Shown here in pieces: positions 33,612 through 42,400 of a DNA stretch of 43,384 bases. Position numbers and translations under genes: made by a program. This DNA comes from Bacteroidales bacterium. Its GTDB lineage: Bacteria > Bacteroidota > Bacteroidia > Bacteroidales > F082. Position 1 is the stretch's first letter. Each line of letters starts with the position of its first letter. Under the pieces are notes generated by a model that was given only the letters and a program-made list of their open reading frames with translations, was not told the DNA's origin and made no database searches. Where the stretch lies: positions 1 to 43,384 of the forward strand of contig JASBYY010000025.1 of the NCBI GenBank assembly GCA_029983675.1, given 5' to 3'.

Positions 33612-34943
33612 ATGATAACATCAAATATAGGAAAGATATTTCTGAACGCATACAACGAGAAGTATGGTACACATTACGATGCAAAGACTTTCTTCATGGA
33701 GCAGTATTACCCATTGTTCTTTGATCAGAATAAATATATGATGACAGCGGGAAATTCTCCGCTTGAAAACCCGAAATTGAGTTGGGAAAAAATGATCAGG
33801 GGGCAAATACCGTTTGAGACTCCGGAACAAAGAAAAGAACGCTTTGAAAACTTTGTCAACAAAATAGAGAATAGTGAAGCAGATGCAAGTATCGCCATTG
33901 GATACCCTACGTTGGATATCAATGCAACGACCTCCGGGCAGGTTACAAATTTGCAAAATAGTGTATCTAAAGACGATATGTACTGCTCGTGGATAGGTGC
34001 CGGGTTAGGAATTGGGGTGCAAGGAGGTTTCTCGATTCTATTTAGTGAGACAAAGATTTTATTGGATATATTTGAAGGATGGAAAGTCTATCGCAATGCA
34101 TTAAACAATACGGCCAATCTAAAGGGGAATCAGATTAACACGTGGAATGGACAATGGTTGTCGCATTGTTACGCTGATACGTTTGTTAAGAATCGTCCGA
34201 TGGCTAATTTTTCACCATTTTCAACCAAAGACGGATTGATGAGTGTTGAAGTACAGTCGTGGACCGGCGTGTTAATAGTCATTGCACGGAAATACCATGA
34301 TTCGCAAATGATTGGCTACGTGTATAATTATGGACAGACGAATACGACCGTTGGGTTCATCCCCTTTTATCTGTCTCAAATTCGTCGTCCTATCGATTTA
34401 TACCAAAAGTTTTTTGGCATAGATTCGGCAAAAAAAGCGGAGCCTCTTTGGGGAACTGCATTTGGATTTCTAAGGGCTTGCCAATCGGGAGCAATAGGTA
34501 TTCGTGCTATGGAGCCTAAAGGACTTAGGGATTATATCGAAAAGGGTAAAACGCCCAAGATAAAAGAAAGTGAAGAAGAAACAATTAATTTCAATACGTA
34601 CAAAATTTGGATAATGGCTATGCTAAACAATGAAGAATTATGGGCAAAAGCCCAAGAGTTTGCAAAAGAAATGCAAGTGTTTGTCAAAAAAGACAAGCCC
34701 AAAAGTACAAAACGCAAGAATCAGGTTGATTCTGTATTAGAATCAATTAATAAGAAGAATTTCTTTGCATGTATTACTGAAATCGTAAAAGAGGCCGAAA
34801 ATTCAGACAAGATTGAAGAGGTTGCAAAACTCATACATCTTATGCCTAATGATAATGTGCCTTATTTCCTGACACTAATTCGTTTCCATTATGCTTCAAT
34901 GGACAATAAAGTAACCCAACAAACATTATTCGATAATCAATAA
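33612..34943 (+). CDS. Cas8b-like large subunit (by position)
   Basis: A 443-residue protein between cas3 and cas7. Its sequence is divergent, as is usual for type I large subunits, so the call is by position and size. Visible features are an early aromatic stretch (EQYYPLFFDQNKYMMTAGNSP), a Gly-rich segment (GAGLGIGVQGGFSILFSET), a WTGVLIVIARKYH strand region and a Lys-rich helical C-terminus. Cas8 recognises the PAM and recruits Cas3. It starts 2 bp after the cas3 stop. The coding sequence is AT-rich. Confidence 0.7.
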   Translation: MITSNIGKIFLNAYNEKYGTHYDAKTFFMEQYYPLFFDQNKYMMTAGNSPLENPKLSWEKMIRGQIPFETPEQRKERFENFVNKIENSEADASIAIGYPTLDINATTSGQVTNLQNSVSKDDMYCSWIGAGLGIGVQGGFSILFSETKILLDIFEGWKVYRNALNNTANLKGNQINTWNGQWLSHCYADTFVKNRPMANFSPFSTKDGLMSVEVQSWTGVLIVIARKYHDSQMIGYVYNYGQTNTTVGFIPFYLSQIRRPIDLYQKFFGIDSAKKAEPLWGTAFGFLRACQSGAIGIRAMEPKGLRDYIEKGKTPKIKESEEETINFNTYKIWIMAMLNNEELWAKAQEFAKEMQVFVKKDKPKSTKRKNQVDSVLESINKKNFFACITEIVKEAENSDKIEEVAKLIHLMPNDNVPYFLTLIRFHYASMDNKVTQQTLFDNQ

Positions 34944-34954
34944 TCATAGTAAAT

Positions 34955-36028
34955 ATGGATACAAATAACTCTTTCATTTATTTGCGTGCGTTGAAGCATG
35001 CTGAACACACTGTTTTTTGTGTTGAAAAAGGTCAAAAAAACTACTACGACTCTCAATTTGGCTGCTATGTGCCATATTCCAGTGGTCAACAAGTAAAACG
35101 TTCTATTTTGGGATGCTTGATAGACATTTTGAAAACAGAACCGGCACCAACAACATTTGTTTTTGATGTTGATAAAAAAGGTGCTTTGGGAGAAGGAGAA
35201 GTCCTTTCCATTTGCAACCCATCCTATCCTGATCAACTTATTGGAGGGTGGATGCGTGCCGTTAAAGATGGGAAAGAAAGAACTGTAAAACGTAGAAGTC
35301 CGTTATCTATTTCAGCAATGAGGCCTATCCATCCGTTATTAGCTTCAATGCCAAAAGAAAACATCACGTTTGATAGGTCAGATATGCCTAATGTTCACAA
35401 GGTTATTGTTCGTGATGCTTCGGGCACCCCATTAAGTGAGGAGCAGATTGAGAAATTTTTGGAAGGATCTGATAGAAGTCTGTTAAGAAAATGGATTCCT
35501 GAAAATAGACGCACTACAGGCTTATTCGTTTATGATGTTGCCATAGACCTTAGGACGCTATTTTGTGTTTCTACCAATCAAATGGAACCGGAAATCTCAA
35601 GAGAAATGGCAGAAACGCTTAAATCAAAAGGCTGGGTGGAAAGTGAAAATGTTTTCGGAAAATGTTTAGTTATGCCAAAAGAAGAACGCGAAAAGATTAT
35701 TCCCGCCTTGGCTAAGGCTCTCATTAATTGGCGTATCACTTCTAATCAGGCTCGCACATTCAGCCTTATGGAGACACTTGCCGTTGCGATTAGCGATAAT
35801 GCCAATACCATTCCTGCCGCCATTCGTGCTAAGCTCATAGATGATGGCGAAAAGCCTAAAGCTAAGCCTATTGTTGATGAAACAGCCGGAGCTGATTTGT
35901 TCGTGACGCTACCATGCTCAAATTACATTGTAACCGAAAGTGAAAGTGCGGATGCCCTTGATAATGCAGAAAAAAAACTCATCGATTTAATGATGGCTTT
36001 CGATTATGAAAATCAAATAGATAAATAA
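34955..36028 (+). CDS. cas7: CRISPR-associated backbone protein Cas7
   Basis: A 357-residue protein of the DevR/Cst2-type Cas7 family, which polymerises along the crRNA as the Cascade backbone. YLRALKHAEHTVFCVEKGQ at the start and RRSPLSISAMRPIHPLLA (from ~106) match this family, and FVYDVAIDLRTLFCV is the central strand region. It is closely linked to cas8b upstream and to a fic gene 6 bp downstream. Confidence 0.88.
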   Translation: MDTNNSFIYLRALKHAEHTVFCVEKGQKNYYDSQFGCYVPYSSGQQVKRSILGCLIDILKTEPAPTTFVFDVDKKGALGEGEVLSICNPSYPDQLIGGWMRAVKDGKERTVKRRSPLSISAMRPIHPLLASMPKENITFDRSDMPNVHKVIVRDASGTPLSEEQIEKFLEGSDRSLLRKWIPENRRTTGLFVYDVAIDLRTLFCVSTNQMEPEISREMAETLKSKGWVESENVFGKCLVMPKEEREKIIPALAKALINWRITSNQARTFSLMETLAVAISDNANTIPAAIRAKLIDDGEKPKAKPIVDETAGADLFVTLPCSNYIVTESESADALDNAEKKLIDLMMAFDYENQIDK

Positions 36029-36034
36029 AAAATA

Positions 36035-37021
36035 ATGCCCACCCCTCCCTTCACCGTATCACCCCAAGCCATTAATCTGATAGCCGAAATATCTGCGATG
36101 GTAGAACGTTATGCCATTCGGTTGGAACAAAAGGATGGCCTGTTGTTGCACAGGGCGAATAGGATAAAAACTATTCACAGTTCGTTGGCTATTGAAGGCA
36201 ATCATCTGTCAGAAGACGAAGTGCGTGATATTATCAACGGGAAAACCGTTGTGGCTCCTCTACGTGAAATACAGGAGGTGAAGAATGCCATACGAACGTA
36301 TGATTTGTATTCGTCATTAAATCCGTTTGACGTTAAGGACTTGCTAAAAGCCCATGCGGTGATGATGGAGGCCCTGACTGACGATGCCGGTAAATTCCGC
36401 CGTTCAGGAGTGGGCGTTTTTTCCGACAAAGCCGTTGTTCATGTGGCGCCACCTGCTAAACGTGTCCCAATTTTAATAGATGAACTTTTCGAATGGCTGC
36501 AAGAGACCAAAGACCATTTGTTGGTGAGAAGTTGCGTGTTTCACTATGAATTTGAGTTCATTCATCCGTTTTCCGATGGGAATGGTCGAATGGGACGATT
36601 GTGGCAGTCGCTAATACTTGGAAAACTAAACCCAATTTTTGAGTATTTGCCGGTGGAGAATATGGTTTTCGCCAATCAGGAGCAGTATTATGAGGCGATT
36701 TCTCAAAGTACCAAGGCGGGGAATAGTGCTCCTTTTATAGATTTTATGTTACAGGAGATTTACAATGCCTTAAAAAGTCATCAAGAAGGGTTTGTTTCTG
36801 TAAGCGATGTCGGAATAAATGTCGGAATAAAATCCGAGCAATTTGCTAATATTCTATTGCGGATTCGACAAAATCCACGGGTTTCGGTCAGGGAAATGGC
36901 TTTGATGTTGAAAATCAGTTCACGACAATGCGAACGCTTGATTTCCGACATGAAGGCTCAAGGCTTAATAAAACGCGAAGGGGCTAATAAAAACGGTTGC
37001 TGGATTGTTTTAAAACAATAG
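36035..37021 (+). CDS. Fic family protein inside the cas operon
   Basis: A 328-residue Fic protein. The core HPFSDGNGRMGR is intact with catalytic H177, and the inhibitory motif near the N-terminus (SLAIEGN, E54) is also present, so it is a predicted, self-restrained AMP-transferase. The C-terminus has a winged-helix pattern (VSVREMALMLKISSRQCERLISDMKAQGLIKRE). It starts only 6 bp after cas7 in the same direction and is followed by a truncated rhuM gene, then cas4. It is not part of the known type I-B machinery. It could be cargo captured at the locus or an accessory effector. Its motifs resemble the Fic at 16432 but the two are not near-identical. Confidence 0.92.
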   Translation: MPTPPFTVSPQAINLIAEISAMVERYAIRLEQKDGLLLHRANRIKTIHSSLAIEGNHLSEDEVRDIINGKTVVAPLREIQEVKNAIRTYDLYSSLNPFDVKDLLKAHAVMMEALTDDAGKFRRSGVGVFSDKAVVHVAPPAKRVPILIDELFEWLQETKDHLLVRSCVFHYEFEFIHPFSDGNGRMGRLWQSLILGKLNPIFEYLPVENMVFANQEQYYEAISQSTKAGNSAPFIDFMLQEIYNALKSHQEGFVSVSDVGINVGIKSEQFANILLRIRQNPRVSVREMALMLKISSRQCERLISDMKAQGLIKREGANKNGCWIVLKQ

Positions 37022-37084
37022 AGGCGAACAGAAAGGGCTGATTATTACAAAAGATGTCATAATAAATTCATTAAAGTACTGAAA

Positions 37085-37384
37085 ATGTCAAACGAAGCAG
37101 GCAACATAGTTCTATACCAAACCGCCGACGGTATTACCAAGCTTGAAGTAACGCTTCAAAATGATACCGTTTGGCTAAGTCTCGACCAGATGGCGGATTT
37201 GTTTCAACGCAATAAATCGACCATATCGAGGCATATCAAGAGTATTTGTGATTGTGGCGAACTGGATGCAGATTCAACTGTTGCATATTTTGCAACAGTT
37301 CAAAATGAAGGGAATAGAAAGGTTTCGCGAGATATAGCATACTACAACCTCGACATGATTATCAGCGAACTAAAAATACTATGA
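37085..37384 (+). pseudogene. Truncated RhuM-family gene
   Basis: The 99 codons match the N-terminal part of RhuM (virulence protein) family proteins: GNIVLYQTADGITKLEVTLQNDTVWLSLDQMADLFQRNKSTISRHI, then YFATVQNEG and IAYYNLDMIIS. Full-length members are roughly 300 residues or more. Here similarity stops after NLDMIIS; five unrelated codons follow and the stop codon overlaps the cas4 ATG (ATGA at 37381). The domain that normally follows is missing, so this is a 5' remnant whose 3' part was replaced by the cas4-cas1-cas2 module. Confidence 0.85.
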
Positions 37385-37911
37385 ATATCACCGGCACACA
37401 CTTCAACTACTATCAGGTATGCAAGCGCAAGCTTTGGCTTTTTGCCAACGGCATCAATATGGAACATGCTTCCGACACGGTGTACGACGGGAAGTTGCTG
37501 CATGAGACCTCCTATCCGCAGCGTGCCGAACGTTACGAGGAGATGCTCATTTCTGCCGAATACAAGGGCATTACGTTAATCGGACAAATTGATTATTTCG
37601 ATGCGCGGAATAAGGTTATTCACGAAATCAAGCGGAGTGATAAGGTGGAAGAGGCACATGTTCGGCAAGTAAAATTCTACCTCTGGCTTCTGGAACTTAA
37701 TGGGGTCGATGGCGCGACGGGAATTTTGGAATATCCCAAGCTGCGTAAAACGGACGAAGTCCTATTTTCGGATGAAGATTGTCAGGGATTACAGAAATCG
37801 GTTTCTGAAATCCGATCACTTATTGAAAACGAATCTTGCCCGTCGACGATCAATGCAAAAATTTGCAAGAGTTGCGGCTATTACGATTTTTGTTACTCAA
37901 GAGAAGAATAA
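37381..37911 (+). CDS. cas4: CRISPR-associated exonuclease Cas4
   Basis: A 176-residue RecB-like nuclease with a 4Fe-4S cluster. Cluster cysteines are C14 (YQVCKRKLW) and C162, C165 and C171 (ICKSCGYYDFCYS). The nuclease motifs are IGQIDYFDA, HEIKRSD and QVKFYLWLLE. Cas4 trims prespacers and checks the PAM before integration by Cas1-Cas2. The ATG overlaps the stop of the rhuM remnant. GC content is visibly higher than in the cas8b/cas7 genes. Confidence 0.95.
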   Translation: MNITGTHFNYYQVCKRKLWLFANGINMEHASDTVYDGKLLHETSYPQRAERYEEMLISAEYKGITLIGQIDYFDARNKVIHEIKRSDKVEEAHVRQVKFYLWLLELNGVDGATGILEYPKLRKTDEVLFSDEDCQGLQKSVSEIRSLIENESCPSTINAKICKSCGYYDFCYSREE

Positions 37912-37914
37912 ATC

Positions 37915-38931
37915 ATGAAAAAGACTTACTATCTTTTCAATCCCGGTCGTTTGTCCAGAAAGGATAACACTTTGAAATTCGTGCCGATGGAGGAGGACGG
38001 AAACGGTATAGAATGTGAAGGACAACCGAGGTATATCCCGGTCGAAACGGTTGACCAATTCTACGTTTTCGGTTCGCTCGATGCCAATAGCGCTTTGTAT
38101 AATTTTCTCGGAAAAAATGATATTGCCCTGCATTTCTTCGATTATTACGAGAATTATACCGGATCGTTTATGCCGCGGGATTCGTTACTTTCGGGACGGA
38201 TGATTTTGGCACAGACCAAAGCCTTTCAGGATAAAAAACGGCGCATGGCAATCGCCCGGCAGTTTATTCACGGAGCGGCCTATAACATGCAGAAAAACCT
38301 GCAGTATTACAACCGGCGGGGAAAAGATATGGAAGCATTATTGGAACAGATAAAAATCTATGCCGATGGTATTGAGCAGGCTTCCGCACCCGACGAGCTG
38401 ATGGGCATCGAAGGAAACATCCGTCAGGTTTATTACGATGCGTTTGATCTTATACTCAACGATTTTGAGATGGGAGGTCGTACTAAACAACCACCCCGGA
38501 ACGAAGTGAATGCCTTGATCTCATTCGGAAATATGATGTGCTATTCACAGTGCCTACGTGCCATTCATCAAACGCAACTCAATCCCACGGTCAGCTATCT
38601 GCATACACCCGGCGAGCGGCGCTACTCTCTGGCATTGGATATCTCAGAAATCTTTAAACCGATTCTTGTCGACAGGGTTATTTTCAAACTTCTTAATAAG
38701 AAAGAGATACAGGAACGTCATTTCGACAAGCGATTAAACAGTTGTCTGTTGAATCCTTCGGGGAAGAAGATTTTTGTAAAAGCGATGGAGGAACGTTTTA
38801 ATGAGACGATTAAGCATCGGTCGCTTAATCGGAGCGTAAGTTACAAACACCTGATCAAGCTCGAATGCTATAAGTTGGCAAAACATCTGCTTGGGATGGA
38901 AGACTATAAACCGTTTAAAATGTACTGGTAA
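37915..38931 (+). CDS. cas1: CRISPR integrase Cas1
   Basis: A 338-residue Cas1 of the I-B type, beginning KKTYYLFNPGRLSRKDNTL. The predicted metal-binding residues are E166 (MGIEGNIRQ), H230 (YLHTPGERR) and the D242/E245 pair (LALDISEIFKP). With Cas2 it inserts new spacers next to the leader. It lies 3 bp after cas4, and its TAA overlaps the cas2 ATG (TAATG). Confidence 0.97.
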   Translation: MKKTYYLFNPGRLSRKDNTLKFVPMEEDGNGIECEGQPRYIPVETVDQFYVFGSLDANSALYNFLGKNDIALHFFDYYENYTGSFMPRDSLLSGRMILAQTKAFQDKKRRMAIARQFIHGAAYNMQKNLQYYNRRGKDMEALLEQIKIYADGIEQASAPDELMGIEGNIRQVYYDAFDLILNDFEMGGRTKQPPRNEVNALISFGNMMCYSQCLRAIHQTQLNPTVSYLHTPGERRYSLALDISEIFKPILVDRVIFKLLNKKEIQERHFDKRLNSCLLNPSGKKIFVKAMEERFNETIKHRSLNRSVSYKHLIKLECYKLAKHLLGMEDYKPFKMYW

Positions 38932-39194
38932 TGTATGTGATTCTGGTCTATGACTGCGGCGAGAAACGGGTTGGGAAAATGCTCAAGCTCTGTCGGAAAT
39001 ATCTGAATTGGATACAAAATTCGGTTTTTGAAGGCGAAATTACAGAAGTTAAATTAAAAGAGTTAACTTTGAAGGCTGAGAAAATAATGAACAGCGATGA
39101 AGACTCTCTGATTGTTTTTTCAAGTCGACAAGAAAAATGGTTGGATAAGCAAATCTTTGGTAAAGAGCGGAGTAGTGTCGATAACTTCTTGTAA
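38931..39194 (+). CDS. cas2: CRISPR adaptation protein Cas2
   Basis: An 87-residue ferredoxin-like protein with the usual MYVILVYDCGEKRVGKMLK start (Asp at residue 8) and the WIQNSVFEGEIT stretch. It bridges Cas1 dimers during spacer integration. It is the last cas gene before the leader and array. Confidence 0.96.
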   Translation: MYVILVYDCGEKRVGKMLKLCRKYLNWIQNSVFEGEITEVKLKELTLKAEKIMNSDEDSLIVFSSRQEKWLDKQIFGKERSSVDNFL

Positions 39195-39406
39195 CCAGTT
39201 GTCGGTGGACGTATATTCCCGAAAAAAGAATCGGGCTATCGCTGTTATGCGTTCTTTGACATATTGAAAATCAAAAAGATAAGTTGTTTGTCGAAGGTCC
39301 GGCAAAATCATAGTGTTGCGTATCGACATTTTTTTTGTAGTTTTGCCGCGCAAACTGGAATTGCAACCGCCTGAACGATAGGTTGTATGCCTGTGGTTTT
39401 TGACGG
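39195..39406 (+). promoter_or_regulatory. CRISPR leader
   Basis: A 212-bp non-coding stretch between cas2 and the first repeat. It is rich in A/T runs and contains GTTCTTTGACATATTG (about 39251-39266), and a promoter at 39316-39345. The last part (AATTGCAACC, then GGTTGTATGC) can form a small inverted repeat. New spacers should be added at its right edge. Confidence 0.85.
39316..39345 (+). promoter_or_regulatory. Promoter of the CRISPR array
   Basis: TTG at 39316-39318, exactly 19 bp, then TAGTTTTG at 39338-39345: both Bacteroidota elements at the ideal spacing. Transcription should start about 55 bp before the first repeat. Confidence 0.7.
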
Positions 39407-42400
39407 CTTTTAATCGCACCTTTATGGAATTAAAACTTTTGTCAGTCTGGGGTCTGCCATTTTGTCAGTCTGCTTTTAATCGCACCTTTATGGAATTAAA
39501 ACTCAATCCTGGCGTACACGAAGAATATCCTGTCCTTGTCTTTTAATCGCACCTTTATGGAATTAAAACTACAATTTTGTAGGCTATTAGGCTAATAAGG
39601 CACTAAGCTTTTAATCGCACCTTTATGGAATTAAAACTACAATTTTGTAGGCTAATAAGGCACTAAGCAAATAACTTTTAATCGCACCTTTATGGAATTA
39701 AAACATTAAACAAAAGTGCGTCTGATGCCTCGTGCTTGTGGCTTTTAATCGCACCTTTATGGAATTAAAACAAACGACGGGACGCGCCCTGATTTCGAGC
39801 GGGCTTTCTTTTAATCGCACCTTTATGGAATTAAAACCCAATTCTGCGATGCGTTGGTCTTTGGCAGCAAGCTCTTTTAATCGCACCTTTATGGAATTAA
39901 AACGTTGTTGACTTGCGACGAGAGCAGCGCGTCGTCGGCTTTTAATCGCACCTTTATGGAATTAAAACGCGAACTTACGTTTATCGAGTGCATGAACCTG
40001 ATCAGGCTTTTAATCGCACCTTTATGGAATTAAAACCTTTGAGTGCGGTGTTTATGAAAAGATAGGCAGGATGCCTTTTAATCGCACCTTTATGGAATTA
40101 AAACTCAAGTTCCGAGAAGTAATCGTCGAAACCGCAGTCCTTTTAATCGCACCTTTATGGAATTAAAACGTTTGGCAGTCAGCTATACGATTTTGTAGGC
40201 TCAAAAGCTTTTAATCGCACCTTTATGGAATTAAAACCACCAGCACCCCGAAAAAGTAGCGAAAAAAAGTTATCTTTTAATCGCACCTTTATGGAATTAA
40301 AACCGTATGCGGGGCGTGCAAGAGAATCAAGGCGTCGGGCTTTTAATCGCACCTTTATGGAATTAAAACTCAAAAAACGCTGTTGTATCCTTGATTTGGA
40401 TAAAGCTTTTAATCGCACCTTTATGGAATTAAAACCCCAATCAGGCCAAAATGAGTCTGGTGCCTCGCGCTTCTTTTAATCGCACCTTTATGGAATTAAA
40501 ACTTTAATGTTTGGGAAAAGTCTTACGCTGCCGTCCTGCTTTTAATCGCACCTTTATGGAATTAAAACGCGGTTGAAGGCGTGCAGCACCTTCGTTCCGG
40601 CTTCACTTTTAATCGCACCTTTATGGAATTAAAACCGGATACTTTGAAGTATCCGTTTGAGTTTTTACCAGTCTTTTAATCGCACCTTTATGGAATTAAA
40701 ACTACAACAACGCATATAATGAAATCAAGGAGATTTTCTTTTAATCGCACCTTTATGGAATTAAAACATTTTTAATTGGTCAGCATGGAGGGTTGATAAT
40801 TGTTTGCTTTTAATCGCACCTTTATGGAATTAAAACGCGAGATGCTGCGATGTCTTTGATCCTCCAACGGCGGCCTTTTAATCGCACCTTTATGGAATTA
40901 AAACACATGTTATGATTAAACTGCAAGCACCGACAACGTGCTTTTAATCGCACCTTTATGGAATTAAAACGCATGTACAGGTAGGCGTAGCGTTGCCTTT
41001 CGGCGCTTTTAATCGCACCTTTATGGAATTAAAACATTCCAGAAGTTTTTTTCCTTGATTTGGGTTCATTGTCTTTTAATCGCACCTTTATGGAATTAAA
41101 ACAGCAACCACCCAACGGCAACAGCAGCAATAACTGTCTTTTAATCGCACCTTTATGGAATTAAAACCGGATAACATGCCTTTGTTGGTTGGTGTTGCTC
41201 GCAAGCTTTTAATCGCACCTTTATGGAATTAAAACTTGGGTGGTTGCTTGGTGCATTTCTTCCAAAAGCCTCTTTTAATCGCACCTTTATGGAATTAAAA
41301 CTCAATTGTCGGTTATCTAAGTGGTAATCTCTCTAATCCTTTTAATCGCACCTTTATGGAATTAAAACACTCTTCAGTTAACGTTGGTAGTACAGTTAAC
41401 AATATCTTTTAATCGCACCTTTATGGAATTAAAACAAACGGAAATGTTGGGCTTTCGAGTTCTATTTACAACTTTTAATCGCACCTTTATGGAATTAAAA
41501 CATACATTACTTCAAACCACATTGCACTATCAACGTCAACTTTTAATCGCACCTTTATGGAATTAAAACCGGTGATTTCCGCAAACGCCCGTCCGCGCGC
41601 ATTCCTTTTAATCGCACCTTTATGGAATTAAAACTCGCCAAGTTTACAAAAAAGCTGGAGGCGCAGGAGCTTTTAATCGCACCTTTATGGAATTAAAACA
41701 AAACAAGTCACCCCGAAATCAAACCACCTAAATACTTTTAATCGCACCTTTATGGAATTAAAACGCCGAAAAGGCACAAAAAAGGCACGTAAATGCGTCG
41801 TCTTTTAATCGCACCTTTATGGAATTAAAACACAAGAGGCTCAAGCATTTCTTTTATCTGATATGCTCTTTTAATCGCACCTTTATGGAATTAAAACCTT
41901 CTATTCTCGAATCAAAAGAAATAGAAGCGGCAGGCTTTTAATCGCACCTTTATGGAATTAAAACCTGTGTGGAATAACGCTCAAAGACTCAATCCTATTC
42001 TTTTAATCGCACCTTTATGGAATTAAAACCATATCTTTGATTTTGAAGAGGCTCGTCAATATATTTCCTTTTAATCGCACCTTTATGGAATTAAAACAGC
42101 GAAAATGGTTGTACATTTTTGCAGATGCGTGACGCTTTTAATCGCACCTTTATGGAATTAAAACACTGCACTAATAAATTTGTTATTTGCTTAGTGCCTT
42201 ATCTTTTAATCGCACCTTTATGGAATTAAAACTCAAATATTTGGCTAATCACGCTTTCTATATCGCTTCTTTTAATCGCACCTTTATGGAATTAAAACCT
42301 GTACCGACCGTAACCGTTGAGCAGGTCAATCCTACTTTTAATCGCACCTTTATGGAATTAAAACGATTCAAAAGGTTCTGTTTCAGCGCAGGCTCAACGC

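Noticed and set aside
39570..39674. Self-targeting of the valS leader by spacers 3 and 4
   Set aside because: Only TTGTAGGCT (9 nt) is shared with the region near 4910; the flanks differ, so this is within chance.
40371..41072. Spacers 15 and 25 as a related pair
   Set aside because: They share TCCTTGATTTGG (12 nt) but nothing beyond it; too short to set apart from chance with 60 spacers.
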